Of a DNA stretch of 64,000 nt, positions 11,796 through 22,811 are shown piece after piece (positions within the stretch are counted from its first letter, which is position 1; each line of letters opens with the position of its first letter). The translations under genes were made by a program, and so were the position numbers. Below the pieces are notes generated by a model. That model was not told the DNA's origin and ran no database searches. It worked only from the letters and a program-made list of their open reading frames with translations. The stretch is from Brachionus rotundiformis (taxonomy: Eukaryota; Rotifera; Eurotatoria; Ploima; Brachionidae), in contig JAESIW010000200.1 in assembly GCA_016802295.1 (NCBI GenBank), positions 3,624,389 to 3,688,388 on the forward strand, given 5' to 3'.

Positions 11796-12034
11796 TTAGA
11801 CCTTAGGCGCCGTAATTTTCAAGGGAACCTGTTGAACCAGACGTTTTTCTGTATGCACTGCACTTGGGACATTGAGTTCGATTACATCATTGATTCCATT
11901 GTTGAGAATGATTAATTGAATTAGGTCGCCTCTTGTTCGACGCTCTTTTAGCGATGTTTGGCTCAAAACTGCAAGATAGTGATATTCCTGCCTGAAAGTG
12001 ACCAGACAGCTGCGGCAAATTCGAGATGGGGCCG
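11796..12034 (-). pseudogene. LINE reverse transcriptase C-terminal fossil
   Basis: On the minus strand a frame begins RPHLEFAAAVWSLSG, the classical RT thumb-region motif of Jockey/CR1-type LINEs (VRPHLEY..xVW). After a frameshift it continues SLKERRTRGDLIQL and NNGINDVIELNVPSA before a stop. In intact elements the RRxRGDLIQ motif follows the same thumb segment, so order and spacing fit. At least one frameshift and several stops mark it as dead. It lies downstream of MGAT4 copy 1 on the same strand. Confidence 0.7.
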
Positions 12035-12898
12035 ACGTTTACACAGAAAAGGGTCTTTCAAGTACCAATCGTCCATTACCTGAATGTTATTTTCAGCTGT
12101 CCGAATATTTTTAAAATTTAATTGAACCATTAGTTAAATCTCACAATGGAGAACATTGGATTTTTTTGTTGAAATTGGTATAAAGTTTTGTAAACCACAG
12201 AATGAGAAATAGAACGAGAATTCAGAGAGACATTTTCCTGTTAGCTTAATAAACTATCTAGCAGAGTGAGATAGATATGCTTTTTTCTAGAAAAGAGTCC
12301 TTCCACACTCAAATAAAAAAATTTGAAGGTAATAGGGTTTTGTCAGAACCGAACAGCTCTTTATTTGTGGCAGTGAAATATTTACTTCTTAGAGAATAAT
12401 AAAACTTCTGAGAACAGTGTTTGTTGGTAATTTTCCAGCAGTAAATTTTATTGTCATGGAAAACCACTGGGTCAAAATTTTCAACTTGTTCCAATTACCA
12501 AAATTACTTTGGATAAAGGCAGTGATTGACACGTTGGCACATTAATTATTATTATTTTGAACACTTTTTTTATTTCTTGTTGGTATTTGTTTCTATCAGT
12601 ATCAAAATATCATTTCATAATTTTTGTATGATACTGAATTAGTAAAAAAGTATCCAAATATTCCAGTATTCTACTAAATATATTATTCATTTTATCTAAC
12701 TAAAAATTACAACAATTTTTTCTATTCCAGAAATTTAAATAACTAAAACTTATTAAATATTAAAGTTAGAATTTTATTATCAAACAAAAAATTAAAAAAA
12801 TTTTGAAGTTTAAAAAAAAATTAAATTTAAATGATAAAAACTGAAATTTTAAAATATTTGAACGATGGATTTTAATTTAAGTCATATAAAAGACTCTA
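12035..12898. other. intergenic; possible further transposon debris
   Basis: No gene supported. A 61-codon minus-strand frame at 12309-12494 contains NKIYCWKITNKHCSQKF, whose W/C spacing faintly recalls a FLYWCH-type zinc finger of transposon origin. This is too weak to call. Confidence 0.4.
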
Positions 12899-15783
12899 TT
12901 AGTTTGTCGAAAATATTATTTGACTTATTATCAACCATTTATCAGATTTTTTTGTTATTTCGATTTTAATATGTGTGATTAAACCAGTTATTCGTGGATC
13001 GATTTTTCCCTTTACTATGCCAAGTTTATTTGAAAAATTATCAACTATGTAAAAATTGTTTTTTGTGGCAATATACTCTTTTGGAATATTCTGTATCGGT
13101 TTTTTGGTTCTAATTTGTAAATTAGCATTATATAATTTATCATTTGGATAATAAGAATTTCCGGTTTTAACCAAGTATCTAACAGAATATTTAACTTAGC
13201 AATAAAATGAATTTTTTATTTTAAATTTACTTTTTTATGAAAGTTGGTCTATAAAACTCAAAAATGATATAGCTATCATTTGACGGTGCAAAAGACCAAA
13301 AGAAGGAACGACCTTGGTAAACAGATTCAATTCTAAAATTTCTAACTGTTTTTAAGTTTGTGATTATTTTTGCTTTTGGATTATGCTTATCAGCGGATTT
13401 TTGGAAAAAATTTCTATCCTTTAAAAAGTCAACTAAAATTCAATTAACAGATATGAAAAGAAATACTATTAAGTTTTGGATCTTTCCCTTCAAAGAAGAA
13501 TAGTGTCCCACATGTTGGAAAAGACTTGGAATGTGGCTAATTTTCAGTGCTTCTTTTCTTCTTTTACAATTCTCCTTTTTTAGAAAAAGATTAAAAAATA
13601 ATTTTCTTTTTAATTATATACAAAAGATTTTGTCAGATCACATATTTTTATATTTAAGAAAATATCAAAAAGCCAATCGACCGGCTTGTTATTGGCAAAC
13701 ATTAGAAAAAAATTCACGAAATATCTGAGCTGATTGCATTTGAATAATTTTCCAATAAAACCTAATTGAGAAAATTCGATAATCATCCACTCATTTGTTT
13801 TCTGTTCAGTGATAAAATGTTTAATAGTTGAGAAGAAACCACTCTTGGCGACAATATCATCTTCGAGCTTTAAAAAAAAACGAAAAAAAATTGATTTAAA
13901 TTCTTTAAATCAGTATTAAAAAATCATTTAATTATTTGTTTAATGATATAAAAATAACAATTCAAGTCTAATATTATAGAAAGAGCAGAATAAAAAAAAT
14001 TTATTTAAATAAGACAAATAAACAGATTATTTTATAAATATTTAATAATTAAATATTTACTTTTTAATTCAGAATTTCTTGAATAATCTAAATCACTCAA
14101 TCTTATAATCAGAGCTATTTTTAAAGGTTTAAAAGCTGATCATAAAATAGAAGTTGAACTTTTATTTCAAAAAAGAAATATCTATCTAAAATAATTAATA
14201 TATTATTTTAACTAATAATTTTTTTAATCCAGTGTCAATTAAAGAGCAACATAAGATGAAATGACCTGGCAGAAAAAGCACAATATTTAGCTTTAAGTAG
14301 AAAAAAAAAACAGTAAAACTGCATCTGTTGAGTCAATAGACATATATTAAGTAAAAAAGCTCAAACAATTAAGATACAAAAAGGAAAAAATTAGAAATAT
14401 CCTTGAAGATACCTATGTCCAATGGATTATCCCTAACTCAAATAATTAAATCAATTGAAATTAATTACATTAAAAATTTGTCAATATATTGTTTTTGCTT
14501 AAGTTGAAAAAAAAGAGAATATTAAGCAAAGATTTAATTATAATTTAACATTTTAAATAAATCTCTTTGTTTTTTAAATTTTAAATTTATTTTTATTTCT
14601 ACCATATGGTATGGTATTATGGTATTTTCTATAAGAAAGAATAAATATCTATCTCACCTGTAAGTAATAAATTCCCCTTTTCTGGCAATAGGTCATCATA
14701 TATGAGAAATCATAGTTTTGTTTAGTTCTCCATTTGACTCGCTCTTTCGAATCATTGAAAACTCGGTCTTGTGGCAAGAGTGTGAAATTTGGATAAAACT
14801 CAGATGGTGGAACAACTATTTCAAGTAGTCCAGATTCCAGTTCACCACTGTAAGCTCTGTTTAGGTTTTCTATTGTAGTTTGAACAAAAGACTGGTCGTC
14901 AAGCTGTATAAATACAAAAAATTAAATTTTGTACATGTGAAAAAATTTAACTCAGTTAAATTTAGTAATGGAAAAGGACTCTTATTTTTTTATTATTTTC
15001 TAATTACAGATAAAAAAATCTAGATAAATGTATTTCTTACTTCGGGAATAAAAATGACAACAACTGCTTCATTTTTGTCTATTTCGTTCATGGCATCAAA
15101 AATAGACTTCAAAGTCTCAAGGAGATAGGACGCTTTTTCTCGCTTGATAGTCGGTATGCCCATAACAATTGAGCCAAAACGATTCTTGGACTGCTTAAAT
15201 TTTGGCTGAATGAGGTGCTGGGACACACCGCTCAAATGAGGTAGCAATTCGAATACGTCTTTGAATTCCACATCTAAATTGGTGAGCGATTTATAAACAA
15301 GAGAAGATAGACTTGTATAGTTTGTCAAGTTTGTTTTCATTAGCAGGGATCTAATGTCGTTTATTGCTTCTTCATTTGAATGGTTAAACGGCATTAAATA
15401 GTCCATAGAATGGTTGCGGATTTTGTCCAAAAACATCTTTTGTTTTTCTATTAGGTCATTGTAATACACAAAACTATTATTAAATTCATTTTTCATTTGT
15501 TTTATTTTATTTTGTTCTGATTTTAGGATATATTCCATGGAGTGTAGCTTCATCTCAAAACCTTCAAAGTCACTTTTATTGATTACATCTCTTGCTAAAA
15601 TTTAAATTTTAATATTCATTCATCTCAAATATTAGTTAAATTTTGTTAATTTTTTTAGTAAATAGCTGAAAAAAAATTCAAATTACTTTCTATAATTTTG
15701 CTAAAAGTATAAATTGAAAAAACTAATAATAAACTAATTAAGAACCACTTCTTTAATTTGGTGGACAATATATACTTAATCAT
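12899..15783 (-). CDS. MGAT4: MGAT4-like N-acetylglucosaminyltransferase, copy 1
   Basis: Predicted GnT-IV: adds beta-1,4-GlcNAc to the alpha-1,3-mannose arm of N-glycans in the Golgi. Exons on the minus strand are 15041-15594, 14658-14903, 13622-13867, 13467-13574, 13231-13418 and 12899-13178, all in phase, plus a candidate first exon near 15687-15783. Family hallmarks include GIPTIKREKASYLLETL, KERVKWRTKQNYDFSYMM, LEDDIVAKSGFFSTIKHF (EDD metal site at the start of its exon), EWMIIEFSQLGFIGKLF, PSLFQHVG and a C-terminal lectin-like region ending near KSDKWLIISQI. The first exon reads a Lys-rich start and a hydrophobic anchor but meets TAG after 30 codons and is one base out of phase with the next exon. 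This copy may therefore have a frameshift or a different N-terminus. All six other exons are intact. It is paralogous to the copy at 22812-25700. Confidence 0.85.
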
Positions 15784-16901
15784 TTAAATTTATCTCAGGT
15801 TAATTTATATGTAATAAAAAACAAATAAATATTATTATGAAAACTTAAATTTAATAATTAATATATAATTAATTTTATCTCAATTTTTAAGTCAAATTTA
15901 AATAAATCGTAATTTTTTAAATATTTTGTTTCTAATATTCTCTTCTTATGAATTCAGGGAACAAATATCACTTTTGTTTGATATCTAATTGTTTTTTTTT
16001 TAAATAAATAATTAAGCGTAAAAGGTATTCATAATAGTTTAATTAGATTTATATTTTAACAAAAAGTTTATAATTTAGAATTTTAATTGAAATCATGATT
16101 TTGGAATTTAAAATATTATATAATTTTTTTACTTGTTTTTCTTTATGAACAACAATATCAAGATCAGGAAAATATTTAAAAATGCTATGCCAATGCTAAA
16201 TAATTTGAAAAATTTTCTAGAGATACCATTAACAGATAATAACAAATTTTATTGAAACAAAGTCATGTAGTATAAAATGATTCATCTCAGTTGATTTAAA
16301 ATTGACCAACCTTTTTTGTTCTTTGTCAAGATGACAAATAACTTTGGTATCCGCAATTAACTTATTCTTGATCGATTGAATCCCTTAGAAAATTATGCTT
16401 AATCATTTGTTTAATCAGAACAATTTTTCAAGATTTGTATATTATTTATATTTAGACAATCTATTGTTCACAATTATTTGGTTCATATTTTTTTCTTTGG
16501 AATTTTATTACAAATTTCATTTCAATTTATTTGAAGTAAAAGATGTTGCAAAAGTTTAGAAATTCTTTATTTATTGAATTTTATAAATATTTAAGTGCAA
16601 AATGAAAAACTTTTTTTTCTCTACAATTTTATATATCACAATCGGCATACAAATATACTTATCCTAGATAATAAAAAATTTATAATCCAAAAACCTCATC
16701 TAAAAATTAAAAAATTTAAGTCAGTTCAAAAGTTCAGAAATTCGGGTAATCCAAAAGTTTTAACAATCATTACTACATTAAATATAAAATATCTCATATT
16801 TATAATTTTAGATCCTAAAAAATGTTAGGCATAATAATACAGTCTATAGTACATACAGTGAGTAGATTGTTGAATATAGAGATAAGGGGTGTAGACGGAT
16901 C
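15784..16901. other. intergenic, no gene seen
   Basis: AT-rich spacer upstream of MGAT4 copy 1. Short plus-strand frames near 16595-16828 look like chance. A Tc1-type fossil begins at its right edge. Confidence 0.5.
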
Positions 16902-17312
16902 ATTAATTGGACAATTAATGATTGGTCTATTAATATTTTCAGTAACGAGTCCAATTTTGAGGTAACAATCTTTTAATATCTTTTGAACTTCTATTAGAAC
17001 CAAATGACCCTTGGGTTTTTCCAAAAGATGGGATTCAGCAGATACCGCTCACGCAGTGAGTGACTGGTTCGAAGAACAGAACATTGAGGTTCTGTCTTGC
17101 ATCAGATCTCAATCCAATTGAGAACTTATGGTCATATAGATGCCAAAATGGTTAACAATTAAGTAACCTCTATTGAGCATTTAAAAAAAGTTTTACACAA
17201 AGAATGTTTACAGATTTTTGTAGCGACTGGGGACGTACAAAAATTGACTAAATAAATGCTAAAAAGAGTTTTGGCATGTTCAAACGCCAAAGGCGTTCGT
17301 TTCAAATATTAA
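16902..17312 (+). pseudogene. Tc1/mariner transposase fossil
   Basis: Read in several frames, the plus strand gives the ordered landmarks of a Tc1 transposase C-terminal half: WTINDWSINIFSNESNFE (usual: W..VLFSDES.F, first catalytic Asp region, here Asn), then AHAVSDWFEEQNIEVL, then a segment matching the SPDLNPIENLW block (ASDLNPIENLWSY in the shifted frame), and finally MLKRVLACSNAKGVRFKY with a stop. Multiple stops and frameshifts make it inactive. Terminal inverted repeats were not identified, and the N-terminal DNA-binding half is missing or unrecognisable. Confidence 0.8.
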
Positions 17313-18329
17313 GTTGATATAATTATTATTGTTTTTATGTTTTCGGATTGATGACTGATAAGAATAAAAATAAAGCCCTTTTTTTTATTTTCCCGCGTCT
17401 TATATCCGTAAAAACAATTAAAAATATCATTAAAAAAATAAAATTAAAAAAATTACAAAAACCTTTTCAATAATAAATTAAATTAAAAAAAGTTTTAGAT
17501 ATTTTGTTTTGATTTTAAAATCTATCATGTTTACTAATCTTGTATTAATCTAGATTATAATTCATTTTCAGGTTTTCATTTTTGTCTAAATTAGATTTAA
17601 TTTTTAAGTCTATCATTGTTATTATCAGATACAATTTTAAACTTTGAAATATTAAAATTTTTTGGATTAATTTAATTTTTAGTTTTGAATTTCAAGAGAA
17701 AAAATCGTTTAAAAGCAAAAGCATTTTCGAATTATTTAGAAAATATCGTGGATAACAAAAATTATCAGTCGTCCAGACTAATTTAATTTTCGCAAATTTT
17801 TCTAGGATGTAATTAAAGTATTGACAAAACTTGTCAGAAAATTTTCTTAAATTAGTTGATTTTTTGAATCAATATATTCTACTTCAAAATGTATAGATGA
17901 TTTAACTACCTCAAGTCTTTATATTTAATCTCCAAGTACAGTCTACTTATTAGTTAATTTCCAAAAAATATTTTTTTTTGGGATTTATTTTCTTAATTTC
18001 TTCTAAAATAATAGAGAAGAGCTAATGGTAAACGTATTAAGTTTTTCAAATGTAGTTAAAATTTTTTTAAAATTATTTAGAAATATTAACTAATACTAAA
18101 TTATTTTAATTACGGTAAAAATTCAGATTTGTTTAAGAAGAAAAACGAGAATTATTGTTTAGCATTGGTTTAAATTTAACTTTTAAATATTAAAAAAAAA
18201 ACTGTTAAAGAGAAATATTTCCTAACAGTTAATAATGGAGATTTTAAACTTAATGAATAAGCTTTTTATTTCAAAAAAATTTTTAAGTTATAAAAATAAG
18301 TATGCTATTTTTAAGAGTTCTCTCTTTAT
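17313..18329. other. intergenic, no gene seen
   Basis: One kilobase of AT-rich DNA between the Tc1 fossil and the Helitron fossil. No open frame of note. One end of either element could lie here, but I could not recognise it. Confidence 0.5.
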
Positions 18330-21313
18330 TTATTAACCCGACTACGCCCGAATCTATTTTGTTTAAAGTTTGTCCTTGGGACTTATTGTTAGTCATTGAA
18401 TATGCTTATTTAATGGGATATTGAATTCGTTCGAATGCTGATAAATTGGTAGCTCGAAGATCAGGACAAAATTTATGTTTGCTAATTAAATAGCGATGAT
18501 CACTAAATCGCCCATATAAAAACTCCACTTTAATAAAATGATCTCTAAGCTTTAATACTTTCAGCCGAGTTCCATTTCTCAGTCCCTGGTACAAAGCAAT
18601 GTTTTTCAAGAGCATTACAATGCAACCTTCTTTAAGTTAGAGCAAATGAGGTGCATAACCATTTGGTGTCTCTTGATTGAGTGCTTCAATTGGGAATAAA
18701 TCCACCATATTTTCATCATCTCTTACCAAGCGGTAAGTACTCAGATAAATTTTACTTGGTTCATTTAATCGTTCAAGACAAAGGGTATTAATTCGGTCTG
18801 CATCCTTGTTAAGAAGAGTTAAAATAGCCGAATTATGCTCGTTGTGATTGATTAAATGATCAGCTTCTCCAAAGACAAACTTAATAAGTTCATTAGGACA
18901 CCGAGGAAGCATTATTTGATTTGGCATGCGAATATGCTCGTGATAGCGATCAAGACCGTGCGGTTCTTTAGTTCCATTTCCAACTCGCATTAGCCTTTCA
19001 GCGAATTGAGGATCATTGGTTGCGTGCATGTTGTGATTTAGTTTAAATTTTTCTGTAATTGGCCAAAGTTCCTGTGAATTTTTGAAGCAAATACATATTG
19101 ATTTTGCGATGTTTCCTCCCACTCCAATCGGTTTGTCAAAAATCTCAAATTCGACTACCTTACCATCAAACGGAACATTAATCTGACATAATTCACTAAG
19201 CATCCTGTCAACAGCCTCAATGATGTACTTGTTACACATACTGACTTCGTCCCAAAGAAGTACTTAAGAATTTTTTAGTTCTTCGAATTTTGGTCCAGTA
19301 TGGTTCCAAGTAGTATCTCGATCGCAGTGTAAAGGTACACAAAATCTCGAGTGTATAGAATGCGACATTTTGATAAGATCATAAGCATAAATTCGAAAAA
19401 AAACCTAAAAAGAGCTCACAAATCTACTATCTGCAAAATGTCGAATCTCGTCGTAGTGCAAAATTTCCTGACCATCACGATTTTGGATTAATATTTTAGA
19501 CAAATCGTGTCTTTTAAACGCATATATAAATAAATATTTCAATAAAGAAATATGAGATCCATATTTCAATAGCAAATATGGATTTTATGTTACAACTTGA
19601 GCATTGTTTATTGCACCATGAGTAGTTAAAGCACCAATATTTGGTCGTTTATATCTTGTGTAACCATTTACTACCTTAACATAGGCATCAACAATATACT
19701 GTTGGAATAATTTGAATGTTTTAAATATAGAATTGGCAGAATTGAACCTGAAGCTAAGTCGATGAGCATGAAATTCCCGAATTTATATGTTTCTTATATT
19801 TCCAGTGCGTGGCGCTGGTAAATTTGAACCATTTGTGGAGTAAATCTCATACTACCATAATGAATAACTTAATGGATACACCAATGGATTGCAGAAATTC
19901 AATTTGCGCAAATTTTGACCATGAGGTTGAACAGTGACAAAAACATGTCCAGGAAACCTGTCCGAGTCAGCTGTAAACACTGCAGCTATTTGACCACCTC
20001 TGGTATGAGTACTATATCTATTTACTTGATTATTATGATCCAAAAAAGTCTGATCCGCTCGATAAAGATGCATTTTCAAATTAATCACATTCGCTGAACC
20101 CAAAGTTTCAACTTGTGCCTCCAACTGCTTCTTGTGATTTTTATATTGTCCAACAAACGGATTGTATTGATTAATTATTGACTCCAATCGGTTTAAAATT
20201 GTTTCTTCAATATATAATTGGCGTTCGTGTTTGTGTTGGACAATCTCTCACGATGAGCAATATTAGTATCTAACATATAATATTGTCCACTTTGCATATG
20301 GAAATTCTGATCACTGGACCGTGTAGCTGGAGCTATTCGATAGTAAAATCTACCATGAAATTCGAAAATTTCTTATATCTTCATCGATATTGGCTGAAAT
20401 AGCCGAAAACGATAACAAACTATTGTAATTAATGATATAGTCTTCAAAATTTCTCGACAGAGCCACGTCAAATGGATTAGTGGGGTCTGGAGCAAATAAA
20501 CGATTATATTAGTCAGAAAAATCTGGGACCATTTCAATTCTTACCTCGTTGTTTATACAACATTTGGTAAAACAACCATTTCTATTACGCTCATTCCCAT
20601 AATAAAGAGCACTACAATGAATACACATAAATTGAATCCTTTCTTCCTCTTCTTCAACAACTTCTTCAACAGCCACCAAATTTTCCAAGATTAAATTGCT
20701 CAATAGGATGGTCAAACGCTATATCACGTTTCCTTTAGCCAATATAGTGATTTAAATGATTAGCATTGTGGCTGTGGTATTCTGGCTCGTTTCTGATATT
20801 TATTTGATTGTTTATTGATTGAGTTTGCAAGTAACGCTGCTGACCGCTTGCTCTTGGTGAAGTCCAAATTCGTCTTGGTTACTGGCTCAATTGAATTGAA
20901 CTATTTGATTGATTCGACGAACTATTGGAACTATTCGATCTGTATTCACGTTCACTGGTCACTTGATTTCAATATGTTAATGGTATACGTTTCCTTTTTC
21001 TTGATCGATTAATTAAATTATTTGAAGAAGATGATGCTTTAGATTGCGTAGAAGAGATGTAATCAAAATAAGACTGGTAGAATAATTTGGTTGCATTCAT
21101 ATTTGATTCAAGATAAGGGACAGGGGTTGATGTTAAACAATAATTTTCATGTGCAGGATTATACTGGAAGTCGGATTCAGCATCAGAAATTTCCGATTCA
21201 AGTTCATTTTCAGCATTTCGTTGTTGAATACCTAAAGCTTGTGACAATTGTTGAGATAATGAACTTTCAATTTTATCAGAATTGGTCATTTCACTTGATA
21301 AAGGAAGTATCAC
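18330..21313 (-). mobile_element. degenerate Helitron (Rep/helicase remnants)
   Basis: Reading 21313 down to 18330 on the minus strand gives the parts of a Helitron RepHel protein in order. First is a polar N-terminus (20969-21313), then a Cys segment CIHCSALYYGNERN...CFTKCC (20509-20715). Next come FEFHGRFYYRIAPATRSSDQNFHMQSG pieces, the Helitron-like N domain (19852-20187: INQYNPFVGQYK, GGQIAAVF, HPxYxPLxYPL-type end) and RLSFRFNSANSIFKTFKLFQQYIVDAYVK pieces. DGQEILHYDEIRHFADSRFV follows, then the PIF1 helicase (LLWDEVSMCNKYIIEAVDRML, FAERLMRVGNG, GLRNGTRLKVL, SMTNNKSQGQT at the C-terminus). Numerous stops and frameshifts break it, so it is a fossil. It lies between the two MGAT4 copies. 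Neither the 5' TC end nor the 3' hairpin-CTRR end was located. Confidence 0.85.
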
Positions 21314-22811
21314 CGAAGTAGCTGGTTGAGAAATGTTTGAATTGGATTCATCTGAACTAATATCAGAATATGAAATTACAAAATACGGTTCTTCTTGGGT
21401 AATTTTCCGTATTTAACAGCATTTTTGTAATGACTAATTAAAGTAGGGTAAGAAATATTTATATTCAACGCTAGGAAACTCAGCCCTGAACAACTCAATC
21501 AAACGTTATCATTACGAATACTATGATTTTCAGCTTTTTCAATTTGAATTAAATTCAAAGTTTGCTGAATAAATTTATAATGTACAATTGCATAATGATT
21601 TTCTACCACGTCTGGCAACTAAAAGCAAAAACAAAAGTATTTAAAAAATTCAATTTATTTCAATGATTATTTGATTTATTTCAAACATTGATGATGAGAA
21701 ATAAATTAATTTAAAAAAAATAAATGATTCTAAAGCAAATTTTTAACTTTTAATTTTTAAATAATAATTAAAAAATAAATTCAATTAATATTTGAAAATT
21801 AAATTTTAAGCAGTAAATATTTTATTTTAAAAAAATAGTATTTAAATTTCACAAAGTAAAACTCTTCATAATTCAATTGCTATATAAAGCATAGAATTGT
21901 TAAATTTAATAAATAAATATTTAATAAATACTGCAACATACTTTGTTGCATCTTTTTTATCAAAAATAAAAACTTTATCTTCTTTTTTTTTTAGGTAAAC
22001 AAAATCAATAATAAATTTGAGTCTTATTGATGCTTTACTTTTTGTCTTTTATCTACATCAGAAAAATTATTTTAGGTAAAAAAGATGCAACAAAGTATGA
22101 TGCAGTATTTATTAAAATATATTTTATTTTAGTAAATTTTAATTTATCAAAAAAGGAACAATATTTGTTCTGTTTGTTTTTGAAATTCACAATACCCTAC
22201 TTGGCCATGTTAGATCAAAATCTAAATGATTCTATTGTCACTATAGGATGCTTTCGCATTCATTTTTTAATTCGAATTCCTTTAAGATTTAAATTAGAAA
22301 CGAAAAATTTTATTTAAAAAAAAAATATCATGTTCTTGACAAATATGGTTATCAAAAGCTAAACCTTTAATAAAGATTTAATCAAATTTCTTGCACTAAA
22401 TTATTTTTAATTTTATATGAAAATAACTCTTTGATCTTCTCTCAATAATTTAGAGAAATAATGCAAGTAATTTAAGTTAGATGTATTTTGATAATTTACT
22501 TTTTTTGTTCTGCAATTAACGTTAAAATATTCTTTTTGGGATGACTAATCGTATTCAGACAAAAATTATTAATTATTTGTGCTTATTAAATTATGTATTA
22601 TTTAAACAAAATTCTAATAAAAAAAGTTAATAAAAGAGCTTATCTTGAATAATACTGGTTAAATGTTTATTCTTAAATTTAAAAAATCAAAAGCTCGAAA
22701 AAGGTTTTGTACAATTATTATCGAATTAAATTATATATTTTGATGCCGCTTTTACCTTTAAAATTTAACATGCAAAATTTTATTGCTTACTAAAATTAAT
22801 TAACAATCATC
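21314..22811. other. intergenic with an inverted repeat
   Basis: No gene supported. A 96-codon plus-strand frame at 22027-22317 overlaps one arm of the inverted repeat at 21919-22120, is hydrophobic and AT-driven, and is not called. Confidence 0.5.
21919..22120. repeat. near-perfect inverted repeat, ~42-bp arms
   Basis: The left arm (about 21919-21960) reads AATAAATACTGCAACATAC then TTTGTTGCATCTTTTTTA. The right arm (about 22077-22120) is its reverse complement with a single clear mismatch (CAACATAC versus CATCATAC). The arms flank about 115 bp of AT-rich sequence. It could be a MITE or a hairpin-forming remnant. No target-site duplication was confirmed. Confidence 0.65.

Noticed and set aside
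12309..12494. FLYWCH-like zinc finger candidate
   Set aside because: Only a partial W/C spacing match; no complete finger and no flanking transposase.
22027..22317. 96-codon plus-strand ORF
   Set aside because: Overlaps an arm of the inverted repeat and is hydrophobic low-complexity sequence.
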